From assembly GCA_964353335.1 (NCBI GenBank), contig CAYGVI010000003.1:310001-374000 (forward strand): a stretch of DNA of 64,000 bases. The letters are read 5' to 3'. The notes below the pieces were generated by a model that saw only the letters and a list, made by a program, of their open reading frames with translations, did not search any database and was not told the origin of the DNA. Source of the stretch: JAWAAW01 sp964353335. GTDB taxonomy: Archaea > Nanobdellota > Nanobdellia > Woesearchaeales > ARS49. Below, piece by piece: positions 1-7,992 of this stretch (the stretch's first letter is position 1; the number at the start of each line of letters is the position of its first letter). Position numbers and translations under genes: made by a program.

Positions 1-1
1 C

Positions 2-706
2 AAGGCGTATCATGTGCTGAAGCACGGCACTTCCCGCACTCTTGAGGATGTTATGCGCGCAGGCTCTCCTGAGGAAAAGCTAAAGTGCATGGACCAAGCT
101 GCCCGTTTGCTCGCGAAAATACACCAGAGCAGGATTCCTGAGCCACAGGTTGCTGCCTGCGAGTCTTATTATCAAAACAGGCTTTCATCCTGCTTTTATG
201 ACCAGCTTGCGAACAGCCCGCTGTGCAAAGAAATTCCTTCATCAATAAAGGATGAGTTTCAATTTTTGGGCGAAAGGGTCAAGGACGAGCTTTCTGACGC
301 GCCGACAGGCTGGTACAAGGACGCAAACCCGAGGAATTGGCTTGTTGAGGACAATGGAAAGGTTGTGGCGATTGATTTTGAGCACCGCATAAGGCTTCCT
401 GTTCTTTTTGACCTTGTCAGCCTGCTTGAGTTCAGCCCTGTGCCTGCGCCAACTGAGATTAAGAGCAGGGTAATTGAGTATTATCTTGGTGAATTCTACT
501 CCACCAGCAAGCTGCCCATGGCAAAATTCATGCGGCACTACAGGATTTCCGCTCTCCAGCGTCACATTGAGCTTGCAGGCTACAGGGCAAGGGACAAGGA
601 TGCAAAGGCAGCAGCATTCCACATTGACCGCGCACAGTCATATGCCTATGAGCTTGGCGAGGATGTTTTTGCAGAAAAGCTTAGCAAGATAATCATAAGT
701 GCATAA
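2..706 (+). CDS. Kinase-fold small-molecule phosphotransferase (APH/choline kinase-like), 5' truncated
   Basis: The reading frame is open to the left window edge, so the N-terminus is missing; 234 residues are visible. The motif YKDANPRNW followed about 10 residues later by VAIDFEH matches the catalytic loop (Asp ... Asn) and the metal-binding DFE-type motif of the aminoglycoside phosphotransferase / choline kinase superfamily. The rest is mainly helical, as expected for the C-terminal lobe. The ATP-binding N-lobe lies outside the window. Such proteins phosphorylate hydroxyls of small molecules in the cytoplasm; the substrate cannot be told from sequence. The gene ends 14 nt inside the convergent AbrB-PhoU gene. 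A GTG at position 14 could be taken as a start, but in-frame codons continue upstream of it. Confidence 0.75.
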   Translation, partial: KAYHVLKHGTSRTLEDVMRAGSPEEKLKCMDQAARLLAKIHQSRIPEPQVAACESYYQNRLSSCFYDQLANSPLCKEIPSSIKDEFQFLGERVKDELSDAPTGWYKDANPRNWLVEDNGKVVAIDFEHRIRLPVLFDLVSLLEFSPVPAPTEIKSRVIEYYLGEFYSTSKLPMAKFMRHYRISALQRHIELAGYRARDKDAKAAAFHIDRAQSYAYELGEDVFAEKLSKIIISA

Positions 707-1592
707 TCATCAGGGCGCCATTAAGGTCAAATGTTTTCTCAACTATGTCTTCCAGCCAGAATAAGAGCCTTTGCTCAGCTGGTTTTGCCTTGTTATGCGC
801 TTTATCCAGATCGGAAAGTATTTCTTTTCTCATCGCCACGAATTTTTTAAGTTCTGGCAGGCTGAACTTGTAGAAGCATTCGTAAAACCTGTTGAGATAG
901 TCTGCGGTTTGCGCGTAAAGCCCGATGAACTGCCTGCTTGGCGCGAGCTTTTGCCCTGCAGCTGCCGCGCTAATGTCCCTGTACCTGTCGCTTATTTTCT
1001 CCAGCTGCTCAACAATAAGGTAAAGCACAGGCGAATTTGAGGATTGCTGCTTGTTTATCAGCCTCCTGCAGAAGTCAGCGAGCTTGTTGACATCCTTGTC
1101 CCTCAGAACAAGGCGCTTCAGCCAGCCAAAATCCCGATTCTGCAGCGCAGTTGATATTTCTGATGCATAATCTTTTATCACAAGGAACTGGCGCCTGAGG
1201 ACTGCATCAAACTGCTCAGGGTTTGGCAGGGATATTTCACGCACAACAATGTGGTTTTTTCCATGCTGGACAACCTCAAAGCCTGTGAATTCCTCGCGGA
1301 CAACTTCATAAGCGGTTTCAAGCTCGTCGTGTTTGCCAAAATGGACTGTGAATTCATCATATCCTTTCTTGTAAAGTGCGCCAAGTGCGCGCTTTATCGC
1401 GGGATTGAGCCCTGTTATGTCTATTGCCGCCTTGTTTCCTGCAGGCATGCTTGTGCTTTGCAGGACAAGCTTTCCCTCCTTTTCCTCAACAGAAATCTCA
1501 TCACCCTTTCTTATGCCGTGCTGCTGCACCCACTTGCTTGGAAGGCTGACAAGAAGCGAGTTCTCCCCCAGCTTTATGACCTTGCGCCGCAT
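693..1592 (-). CDS. AbrB-PhoU regulator (first of two paralogues)
   Basis: Cytoplasmic DNA-binding regulator of 299 residues. Residues 1-50 form a SpoVT/AbrB swapped-hairpin domain (LGENSLLVSLPSKW, then KGDEISV). The remainder is helical and PhoU-like, with charged helices around residues 125-290. This two-domain arrangement is common in archaea and is usually annotated as a phosphate uptake regulator, although ligand and targets are mostly untested. A TATA-like TTTATATAC lies about 22-30 nt upstream of the ATG on this strand, so the transcript is probably leaderless. It is divergent from the Lrp-type regulator at 1720. A paralogue lies at 59448-60392. No phosphate transporter genes are in the window, so the phosphate link rests on family naming only. 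Confidence 0.85.
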   Translation of the reverse strand: MRRKVIKLGENSLLVSLPSKWVQQHGIRKGDEISVEEKEGKLVLQSTSMPAGNKAAIDITGLNPAIKRALGALYKKGYDEFTVHFGKHDELETAYEVVREEFTGFEVVQHGKNHIVVREISLPNPEQFDAVLRRQFLVIKDYASEISTALQNRDFGWLKRLVLRDKDVNKLADFCRRLINKQQSSNSPVLYLIVEQLEKISDRYRDISAAAAGQKLAPSRQFIGLYAQTADYLNRFYECFYKFSLPELKKFVAMRKEILSDLDKAHNKAKPAEQRLLFWLEDIVEKTFDLNGALMIMHL

Positions 1593-1719
1593 GGATGGAC
1601 TTAGCTGTTCTTCGTATATAAAACTTGCGGCGTATAAGCGTATAAGGGAATATATATGGTATATGGAAAAAGTATATACCCTTTCCGGATATATTACGGT
1701 CTATTGCGAGGTGATTCCG
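1593..1719. promoter_or_regulatory. Divergent promoter region with tandem and inverted repeats
   Basis: This 127-nt spacer serves two divergent regulator genes. The minus-strand TATA-like box is near 1613-1621 and a plus-strand TATA-like GTATATACC is near 1672-1680. It holds a tandem direct repeat GCGTATAA GCGTATAA (1630-1645) and an inverted repeat GGTATAT/ATATACC with a 9-nt spacer (1658-1680). Such repeats close to promoters are plausible operators for the flanking AbrB or Lrp proteins. A GAGGTG ribosome binding site at 1708-1713 precedes the 1720 start. Confidence 0.55.
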
Positions 1720-2196
1720 ATGGTTTCGAAAAAAGAACTGTTGATTGTGGCGAATTTGCGGAAGAATGCGCGGGTGAAGCTCACAGAGCTGTCGCGCAGG
1801 ACAGGCCTGCCGGTGAGCACGCTGTTTGACCGCGTCCATAATCTCTGCGATTTGGGCATAACAAGGCTCAGCGCGCTGCTTGACTTTCCCGCGATGGGCT
1901 TTGGGACCTGCGCCACGATTCTTTTGAAGGTCGCAAAGGAAAAGCGCGATGAGCTCAGGGAGCACCTGATTGTTGCCCATTCCGTGAACTCCCTGATGCG
2001 CGTCAATAATGGCTATGACTTCATGGCAGAGTGTGTTTTCAGGGACATGCGCGAGCTTGAGGAGTTCTGCGAAAATCTCGAGCAGGCTTACGGCGTCAGG
2101 GGAAAGGAGCTGCATTTTGTGATTGAGGAGCTGAAGCGCGAGGGATTTCTTTCAGAGCCTTCGCTTGTCAGGCAGGTGGTAAAGGATGGGAAGTGA
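1720..2196 (+). CDS. Lrp/AsnC-type winged-helix transcription regulator
   Basis: A 158-residue protein. The N-terminal half has a helix-turn-helix resembling Lrp/AsnC proteins (LRKNARVKLTELSRRTGLP, then VSTLFDRVHNL). The C-terminal half (about 65-158) has the size and alternating pattern of a RAM/ACT-like ligand domain, but I see no clear effector motif. The start is placed at ATG 1720 because GAGGTG lies 6 nt before it; a GTG at 1711 and longer in-frame extensions lack such support. It overlaps the next gene by 11 nt, so it may be co-transcribed with the EF-hand genes that precede the secreted-protein block, and may regulate them. That regulatory role is inference. Confidence 0.8.
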   Translation: MVSKKELLIVANLRKNARVKLTELSRRTGLPVSTLFDRVHNLCDLGITRLSALLDFPAMGFGTCATILLKVAKEKRDELREHLIVAHSVNSLMRVNNGYDFMAECVFRDMRELEEFCENLEQAYGVRGKELHFVIEELKREGFLSEPSLVRQVVKDGK

Positions 2197-2497
2197 GCGG
2201 CTTGGTCCTGCAGGGTTTGCGCTTGCCCTCACTATTGCAACTCTTGGCTCTGGGCTGATGATGTACCGCGGCTACTGCCACCTTGTCGCAACAGGTGTTT
2301 TTCCTCCTGTTGTGCGCAGGGAGGAGAAGCGCACCTTGTCTTACGAATCAAAAGAGGTTGAGCAGCTTGTGGAGAGCACGCTGTACAGGCGGGCTGTTCC
2401 TCTTGACGCAAGGGAAAGGGAGCTCTACAGGATGGACAAGGACAGGGACTGCAAAATCACAGAGAAGGAAGTCATGTTTTATGTCAGGAACAAATAG
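2186..2497 (+). CDS. Membrane-anchored protein with a single EF-hand loop
   Basis: A 103-residue protein with one N-terminal hydrophobic segment (about residues 8-28) and a soluble tail. The tail carries a 12-residue EF-hand-type loop, DKDRDCKITEKE, near residues 84-95, with acidic side chains at loop positions 1, 3, 5 and 12 and Ile at position 8. This suggests calcium binding, probably outside the membrane. It overlaps the regulator gene upstream by 11 nt and is followed closely by a second single-EF-hand protein. EF-hands normally pair, so these two neighbours might form a hetero-pair. No further family recognised. Confidence 0.7.
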   Translation: MGSERLGPAGFALALTIATLGSGLMMYRGYCHLVATGVFPPVVRREEKRTLSYESKEVEQLVESTLYRRAVPLDARERELYRMDKDRDCKITEKEVMFYVRNK

Positions 2498-2509
2498 GAG
2501 GTGTTTGAA

Positions 2510-2857
2510 ATGGATGAAACAATTGATTCAAAGGTGGAGGGTGCAAAAACTCCTTCAAAGATTGGAAGGTTTTTTGGCAATGCGGTTATGTACTTGGTTG
2601 TAATCGGCGCTGCAGGAGGAATTGGCGCAATCGGCAAGCAGGTGTATTATGACATCAAGGGAATCAGGCCTGTTGTGATGACTAATGATGAGTATAATCA
2701 GTTTTCAGAGATTATGTCTGACTTGAGCAAAGCAAGGCATGAATACCTCTGCGAGCAGGCAAGGTATATCCGCGAAACTGTTATGCCCACTATTGACAAG
2801 AATGGCGATGGCCATATCACCCGCGAGGAAGTGGGTTTGCCTCCAAAACAGCACTAA
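2510..2857 (+). CDS. Membrane-anchored protein with a canonical EF-hand loop
   Basis: A 115-residue protein with a short cytosolic N-terminus, one membrane segment around residues 23-45, a middle soluble part and a C-terminal loop DKNGDGHITREE that fits the EF-hand consensus (D, N, D at 1, 3, 5; Gly at 6; Ile at 8; Glu at 12). The start at ATG 2510 is supported by AGGAGGTG six nt upstream; an in-frame GTG at 2501 lies inside that ribosome binding site. It has the same layout as the gene just before it and was possibly made by duplication. Calcium-dependent assembly or adhesion at the cell surface is plausible but unproven. Confidence 0.75.
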   Translation: MDETIDSKVEGAKTPSKIGRFFGNAVMYLVVIGAAGGIGAIGKQVYYDIKGIRPVVMTNDEYNQFSEIMSDLSKARHEYLCEQARYIRETVMPTIDKNGDGHITREEVGLPPKQH

Positions 2858-2867
2858 CCAAGGAGTA

Positions 2868-2913
2868 AAGCTTATATACCTAAATATTTCCCGAAGCAAC
2901 ATTGTAAGAGGTG
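2868..2913 (+). promoter_or_regulatory. Promoter and ribosome binding site of the secreted-protein block
   Basis: A TATA-like CTTATATACC (about 2871-2880) lies some 45 nt before the first pilin-like gene, and a GAGGTG ribosome binding site at 2908-2913 lies 7 nt before its ATG. A second TATA-like box (CTTATATAAATAG, about 3659-3671) sits before the 37-residue microprotein at 3690. Confidence 0.5.
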
Positions 2914-2920
2914 TTCAAAT

Positions 2921-3226
2921 ATGGATAAGAAAGCTCAGGGGCTACCAATAACAACAATTATCATAGCTATCCTTGGACTGGTTGTTCTGGTCATTTTGTT
3001 CGCAATCACTACAGGCAGGCTTGCCATATTTGGAAGGGCTACTGCAGAATGCCAGGGCATTTGTGTCGGTGAATACACTGGCGCAACCCCTGACCAAAAT
3101 GCCCGCGAATGCACAGCTGGTTTTGAGAAAGAAGTTGGCGGCAATTATGTTAAGCCAGGACAGCCGCAGAGTATCAAGGCAGAGGAAATACTCAAGTGCT
3201 CGCGCTGCTGCCTGCCAATTGCCTGA
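2921..3226 (+). CDS. Short pilin-like secreted protein with CC motif
   Basis: A 101-residue protein. It starts with a short basic tip (MDKKAQGLPITT) followed at once by about 22 hydrophobic residues, the arrangement of an archaeal type IV prepilin-like signal in which the charged tip is cut and the hydrophobic helix packs into a filament or stays in the membrane. The outer part has six cysteines and ends CSRCCLPIA. Close relatives with the same AQGLPI tip lie at 3357 and 8660. No known pilin family can be named; the prepilin reading is inference from the N-terminus. The stop overlaps the start of the next microprotein. Confidence 0.7.
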   Translation: MDKKAQGLPITTIIIAILGLVVLVILFAITTGRLAIFGRATAECQGICVGEYTGATPDQNARECTAGFEKEVGGNYVKPGQPQSIKAEEILKCSRCCLPIA

Positions 3227-3360
3227 TGGCGCTTATCACAGAAGCAACGCCCGGAAAAATTGTTGTTTTGATTTTCCTCGCGCTGCTGCTAATATACCTT
3301 GTCACCACATTGTTTGTGCTTGACAAGCAGCTTGTAATACCAATAATACCCGTACCATGA
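3226..3360 (+). CDS. 44-residue single-pass membrane microprotein
   Basis: A small gene squeezed between two pilin-like genes. Its ATG overlaps the stop of the upstream gene (ATGA-type) and its own stop overlaps the ATG of the downstream gene in the same way. The product has a hydrophobic segment at about residues 11-32 and a short tail ending in VIPIIPVP. The double overlap and the perfect fit of the frame argue for translational coupling and a real gene. Function is unknown; a small assembly partner of the pilin-like proteins is possible. Confidence 0.6.
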   Translation: MALITEATPGKIVVLIFLALLLIYLVTTLFVLDKQLVIPIIPVP

Positions 3361-3635
3361 AGAAAGCACAAGGTCTTCCAATAACAACAATCATTATTGC
3401 AGTTCTTGGGCTGGTTGTTCTGATTGTTATTATGGGAATATTCGGGGTCCGCAGCCAGAAGTTCGGCAAGGGCGTAAGCGAGGTAGCTGAGCCCGTCTGC
3501 CAGGCGCAGTATGTTACTTCCATGACTGACTGCGATGCACGTGGCGGCGAAGCCCAGGTTGGCAGCTTTGTTAAGGAAGACAAGAGCCGCCTTGGCTTTA
3601 CAGAAGTCTGTTGCTCTAAGGCACAATCACCCTAA
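3357..3635 (+). CDS. Short pilin-like secreted protein with CC motif
   Basis: A 92-residue paralogue of the protein at 2921. The tip MKKAQGLPITT is nearly identical and is followed by a hydrophobic helix (about residues 8-30). The outer domain has cysteines near residues 48 and 59 and a vicinal pair in EVCCSKA close to the C-terminus. Read as a type IV pilin-like surface protein on the strength of the N-terminal signal. It is translationally coupled to the microprotein upstream (4-nt overlap). A T-rich stretch and a new TATA-like box follow at 3640-3671. Confidence 0.7.
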   Translation: MKKAQGLPITTIIIAVLGLVVLIVIMGIFGVRSQKFGKGVSEVAEPVCQAQYVTSMTDCDARGGEAQVGSFVKEDKSRLGFTEVCCSKAQSP

Positions 3636-3689
3636 ACCCCTTCTTTTTTCACCGAAAGCCTTATATAAATAGTATTCTCGGAATTGCTT

Positions 3690-3803
3690 ATGAAAAAAGA
3701 GGCTGTGACATACACCCTACTTTTGTGGCTCGCAATGCTTCTTATACTGTTCTTAATCATAATTTCTGTCATGAGGCGCATGACCGCAGGCGGTGCACCT
3801 TGA
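3690..3803 (+). CDS. 37-residue single-pass membrane microprotein
   Basis: ATG at 3690 lies about 20-30 nt after a TATA-like CTTATATAAATAG, so it would be the first, leaderless gene of the transcript. The product has about 18 hydrophobic residues after MKKEAVTY and a short basic tail. Its stop overlaps a TTG that is the likely start of the next gene (TTGA at 3800-3803). It is a real gene by position and coupling; the function is unknown. Confidence 0.55.
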   Translation: MKKEAVTYTLLLWLAMLLILFLIIISVMRRMTAGGAP

Positions 3804-4726
3804 GGCGCGGCGCAATCGGTGTTAACACCCTTGTCAGTCTGGCAGTGCTGCTTATCGTGGTTTTTGTGATGCTGGGGTTGATTCCTGGGTTTACGCAAAA
3901 GCTTCAGGCAGCTGAAAGCGCGAGCACGTGCTCGTGGTCTATCCTTCTTGCTTCTGTGCAAAAGCTCGGCTCAGCAGGAATTGCACAGGGAATTCCAGAG
4001 GGCTGCAAGGCAATAATGGTCAATGTCTCAATGAAAGACCTTGAGAAAAACCAGAGGCTCGCAAGCAACCGCATATCAGAGTTCATGAACAAGCCTGACA
4101 TTTACAAATCACAGTATTTCACAAACACAAACAAGGAAACACTTAACGAATTCGCGCTCGACAAGATACTTGCAGATGAGCTCGTTGACTGCTGGGAAAA
4201 AGTCTTCAAGGGAAAAATGCCCTTGTTTGATGAATGGTGGCGGCTTTACTCATGGAAAGAAGGCAACCCTGGCAGTGGTCCGGTTGCTCTGCAAGTCTGG
4301 AATGTGCAAGTGCATGGTCCGCCTGTCAACTGCGTTATTTGCTCGCGAATAACATTTTCAGATGAAGTTATTTCACAATTTAAGCAAAAGCAAATAATCT
4401 CACTTGAAGAATGGATGTCCCTGAATCCAGTTCCTCGGACAAATACTCCGTATCTTCAGTATATTTATGAAGGCCAGACCGGCACAGACCTGTTCAAGCC
4501 AAAATACAGGCCAAAATACAGCTTTGTTGCTGATGAGCGTGGATTAGCGGTTCTTTATCAGCGCGTGAATGTCCATGGACTCGAAAGCGCTGTCACAACA
4601 CCCTTGAAATGGATTGGAGCAATTCCTGAAAAAACTCCAGACCTGAACTATCTGAAGCTTGTTCCTTACTCGCAGGAAGCCATAATTTCACAGGATGGCG
4701 AGGGCTGCACGCTTATAATTGACTAA
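3800..4726 (+). CDS. Secreted or membrane-anchored protein, pilin-like N-terminus
   Basis: A 308-residue protein. I place the start at TTG 3800, overlapping the stop of the microprotein upstream; the ATG at 3725 in frame would add 25 residues that overlap that gene entirely. From the TTG the product starts with a short basic tip (RRGAIGVNT) and a hydrophobic helix, then a soluble domain rich in Trp, Tyr and Lys with several cysteines (CWEKVF, NCVICSR). I recognise no domain. The position in the block suggests a minor pilin-like component or a cell-surface protein. Confidence 0.65.
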   Translation: MRRGAIGVNTLVSLAVLLIVVFVMLGLIPGFTQKLQAAESASTCSWSILLASVQKLGSAGIAQGIPEGCKAIMVNVSMKDLEKNQRLASNRISEFMNKPDIYKSQYFTNTNKETLNEFALDKILADELVDCWEKVFKGKMPLFDEWWRLYSWKEGNPGSGPVALQVWNVQVHGPPVNCVICSRITFSDEVISQFKQKQIISLEEWMSLNPVPRTNTPYLQYIYEGQTGTDLFKPKYRPKYSFVADERGLAVLYQRVNVHGLESAVTTPLKWIGAIPEKTPDLNYLKLVPYSQEAIISQDGEGCTLIID

Positions 4727-4727
4727 A

Positions 4728-4892
4728 ATGATAAAAACACTTTATTCGTTGTGGAAAAACAGGAAGGCAATGGATATTCCCGGATGGGCTTATGTCATCG
4801 CTTTGATTATCGGTCTGTTTGTGATACTGTTTGCAATCTGGATTGCTGCAAAGTCAGGTTCCAAGCAGTCCGGCTTCCTGGAGCAAATATAA
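4728..4892 (+). CDS. 54-residue single-pass membrane microprotein
   Basis: A short frame between two larger genes, with ATG one nt after the upstream stop and its stop one nt before the ATG of the 1032-residue protein. The N-terminus is basic (WKNRKAMD), followed by a membrane segment of about 20 residues and a short polar tail. The tight spacing on both sides argues that it is translated. Function unknown. Confidence 0.6.
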   Translation: MIKTLYSLWKNRKAMDIPGWAYVIALIIGLFVILFAIWIAAKSGSKQSGFLEQI

Positions 4893-4893
4893 G

Positions 4894-7800
4894 ATGCACA
4901 AGAAAGGCCAATTCGCGGGCATTCCTATCCCAATAATACTTGGGATTGTCGTGATTCTGATAGTTTCAGGAGGGCTTCTCTGGAGCATGGGCGGTGGAAT
5001 TGCGCAAAAAATATTCGGAGAGCGCGGCATCCTTCCGCTTGGCCAGAAAGAAGGGGCATTTGTGCCTTATACAGGTCCCCCGCTTACAGAAGATGAACGC
5101 AAGGTTTTGAACTCAGCGAATGCCCTTCGCTGTGCTCTAAACAGCGTTGCAGTGGGCGAATTCAGGCCAGACGACCCTAAAGTCTGCCCTCCGCCTCTTG
5201 AATCAGTGCCGCAAAATATTGTTCAATCCCCCACAGGTCAGGCATGGGTTGTTGTTACTGGAATGGCTGCAACACCAAAGGCATATGACGCCTCTGCTGT
5301 GCAGTGCACAGGGATGGCTCCTAACCGCATTGTTGCCCCTGCAACAGAGGATGAAACACTCGTGGCGATTACAAAGGAAATACTCGATTGCAAGGCAAGA
5401 GCTTCAGTCACTTACTCTTCGCAAGACCTGCGTTGTGCATACATTGATTACAAAAGGAAGGCGGACAGCTTTTCAATCGATGAGGACAAGCTGATCGCAT
5501 TCATGGAAAAAAACAAGGCAAAATTCCCCGGTCAGGAGAAAACAATTGATGAACTGCTTTCAAGCGCGAATTATGCTTGGCAGAACCTCATTGAGATACA
5601 AACAACTTTCAATAAGGGGAAAATCAGCAGCAATCCTGATGAAGTGTTCTGCGTCGACTTCAGGCACGGGACCGTACTGAATTATTACATCAGCATAAAT
5701 GACTGCGACCTTGACGCCTCAGAAACATTCTCCTGCTCTGTGAAAGACTTTGAACTGCCGCAGGATGTTGGCGGAACCACGGCGAAATTGTTCCTCTCGG
5801 CATACGGCGACCCGCGATGGCTTGTCTATTACGAGTCATTCCCGTCTGAGGCTGCCGAATACTGGCACAAGGAATGGAGCGACATGTTCAACGTGTGGAC
5901 CATCGCCACCGTAACCGCCTCAGGGATGCTTAACCTGGCTGGCGGAGCAGGAAAAGGGGCAAAGGCAGTGAAGGCTGTTGCTGAAAAGGAAGCCAAGGAG
6001 CTCGCAAAGGAGACTGGTGAGGCATTGGCAAAGCGCGGGATTGCCGAAGCAGAAAAAGTGATTATTAACCGGCTTGCCAAGAACGGTGTTGAAAACACGA
6101 TGAAAGCAGCAGTGATGAAAGAATCATTCCAGGGAATAAAAGGGGTTGGCGAGGAAGCTGCTGACGAGATAACAGAGGTTATTTTGAAATCTGTCGGAAC
6201 AAGGTCAGGTCCTCGCGCATGGGAAAAAGCAATGGAGCAGGGTGTTGCAAAGCAGATTGATGATGTTGTTGAGAAGAGGATTAAGGATGTTCCTGATGCA
6301 TTTGTCAAGACTTGGAGGGAAACGGTGCCAATAACCGAATTGACCGGCCCTGGAATGACTGGGCTGCCTGACGCAGAAATCCGCGCAAAGGCATTGCAGG
6401 CGTACAAGGAGTCTGTAAAGAAGTTTGTTATTGAGGGCAAGGAACTGCCTGAAGAAGCCATAGAGGCAGGTGCAAAGAGGACAATGTCATTTGCAGGCAC
6501 AGAAGTCAAGGGCGGGCTAAAAGAACTGATTGAAAGGGACTTGACTAAGGAAATGTCAGCCAATATTATCAAGAAGCGCGCTTATGAAAATCTTCTTTCC
6601 AAGATGATTACAAAAGAGGGAACGCTGGATACTGCGCTGTTCACAAAGAATGCAGAGTCAGCAATCAACAGCCTTAATGCTATAGGACAAATAAACCCCA
6701 CTGGGCTTGGAAAGGCACTGGGCGGGTCTAGAGAAATACTTGACATTTTGCTGTCAAACTCATTAGGCGGATTCTCCACAAAGAATTTCCCAAAAATATG
6801 GAATCCAAAAGAGCTTTTTGCATTTATCACTGCGCAATCGCCGATTAAGCTTTCAGGCAGGGGTTTTGTAGTTGGAGGAACCGCAGTTAAAACCGTTGCT
6901 AACATGCCTAGCTGGGTTGCCACTCACTCCTATCCTGCAATGCTGCTAATTTCCTGGTTTATCGCAGCACAGGATTCTACTAATCAAAAATTCAGGCCTG
7001 TTGGCGGAAATACCATTGCCATCAACCAGCCGACCCTGCTTGGTCCGACGCTGCCGCTTGACCTGACTGGTACCGCGTATGACTTTTTTATCCAAAACAA
7101 GGACAAGTACGGCCAAAGGATGTATTATGTCAGCCCGTGCAAGGCAGACCTTACGGTTTACAAGCGCAAGTGCACATGCTACAAGAACCCGCAGCTGCAT
7201 AAGTTCACTTATCCCACAGGAACAATCAATGTTGAGCCCGGCTCTGTTAAACCTTTGTCAGGCTCAGTCCTTGAGGCAAAGTTCAAGACAAAATGGGAGC
7301 AGACTGCCAAAGCAGTAAAGTTTGAGAACTGGCGCGCGCAATGGAATGCTCTTGATGCAAAGACAAAATCAGATGTATACGGTGATTCGTATGATAAGTA
7401 TGCGCTCGCTGAGTACATTGATGAGGAAATGGACAAGTATGATGCCAATTTCTTCCAGGAAGTGGTGTCTCCTGTAGGTGGGCTTGTAAAGGGAAGGAGT
7501 GGAATAATAACCTGGCTTGCCGGGACACAAAATGTGCAAACCGGGCTTTCTGCGCAATTGTATGGTGAGAGGATGAAGGAGTGGTATGATGCCTCGCACG
7601 CAATCAAGCGCTGTGACCAACCAGGGTTTGTAAAGGACGTTATGAATTTCGGAGGCACGCTTTATTACAGCTATATGGCAGGAGGAAACCTGTTCGACAC
7701 AACAATGGACGCTGAAGCCAAGAAGAATCTCGAGAATAGCCTGCTCCAGGACGAGTACTTCAAGCCAGACTGCCTTGAAATAGAAACAAAGGTTCTTGAT

Positions 7801-7992
7801 GGCACTTATTGTTATGACTCCTTCCCAAAACTGGAATGGGTGAGGAATGCAGTCACGATTGCTTCGCTTGCCGCTGATGCTATTATAATTGGAGGGTCCG
7901 GCGGGTTTGCCACACCGCTTGCTCTGCTTGGAACAGGGATTTTGTCAGCAGGGACTGATGTTGTGCTGGAGGCTTGGGAGAAATGGCCATGA
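4894..7992 (+). CDS. Very large (1032 aa) surface protein with pilin-like N-terminus
   Basis: Starts at ATG 4894 with a basic tip (MHKKGQFAGIPIP) and a hydrophobic helix to about residue 32, like the short pilin-like neighbours. The body then follows: a Cys-containing region (about 60-290), a hydrophobic patch near 330-350, a long Ala/Lys/Glu-rich helical part (350-620), a second hydrophobic segment near 677-695, a Cys-rich stretch (KRKCTCYK, near 763) and a C-terminal hydrophobic region (about 986-1024). No known domain recognised. The Ala/Gly-rich hydrophobic hairpin followed by long helices loosely recalls pre-toxin regions of polymorphic toxins, but I see no toxin domain. It could be a large adhesin or tip protein of the system encoded around it. 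It overlaps the next gene by 4 nt. Confidence 0.7.
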   Translation: MHKKGQFAGIPIPIILGIVVILIVSGGLLWSMGGGIAQKIFGERGILPLGQKEGAFVPYTGPPLTEDERKVLNSANALRCALNSVAVGEFRPDDPKVCPPPLESVPQNIVQSPTGQAWVVVTGMAATPKAYDASAVQCTGMAPNRIVAPATEDETLVAITKEILDCKARASVTYSSQDLRCAYIDYKRKADSFSIDEDKLIAFMEKNKAKFPGQEKTIDELLSSANYAWQNLIEIQTTFNKGKISSNPDEVFCVDFRHGTVLNYYISINDCDLDASETFSCSVKDFELPQDVGGTTAKLFLSAYGDPRWLVYYESFPSEAAEYWHKEWSDMFNVWTIATVTASGMLNLAGGAGKGAKAVKAVAEKEAKELAKETGEALAKRGIAEAEKVIINRLAKNGVENTMKAAVMKESFQGIKGVGEEAADEITEVILKSVGTRSGPRAWEKAMEQGVAKQIDDVVEKRIKDVPDAFVKTWRETVPITELTGPGMTGLPDAEIRAKALQAYKESVKKFVIEGKELPEEAIEAGAKRTMSFAGTEVKGGLKELIERDLTKEMSANIIKKRAYENLLSKMITKEGTLDTALFTKNAESAINSLNAIGQINPTGLGKALGGSREILDILLSNSLGGFSTKNFPKIWNPKELFAFITAQSPIKLSGRGFVVGGTAVKTVANMPSWVATHSYPAMLLISWFIAAQDSTNQKFRPVGGNTIAINQPTLLGPTLPLDLTGTAYDFFIQNKDKYGQRMYYVSPCKADLTVYKRKCTCYKNPQLHKFTYPTGTINVEPGSVKPLSGSVLEAKFKTKWEQTAKAVKFENWRAQWNALDAKTKSDVYGDSYDKYALAEYIDEEMDKYDANFFQEVVSPVGGLVKGRSGIITWLAGTQNVQTGLSAQLYGERMKEWYDASHAIKRCDQPGFVKDVMNFGGTLYYSYMAGGNLFDTTMDAEAKKNLENSLLQDEYFKPDCLEIETKVLDGTYCYDSFPKLEWVRNAVTIASLAADAIIIGGSGGFATPLALLGTGILSAGTDVVLEAWEKWP

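Noticed and set aside
5829..6572. 247-codon open frame on the minus strand inside the 1032-residue gene
   Set aside because: It lies wholly antisense to a gene with strong context, is rich in Ser/Pro/Ala as expected of a shadow frame, and has no ribosome binding site or promoter.
4894..7992. Polymorphic toxin assignment for the 1032-residue protein
   Set aside because: The hydrophobic hairpin and helices are suggestive, but no nuclease or other toxin domain and no immunity gene were seen.
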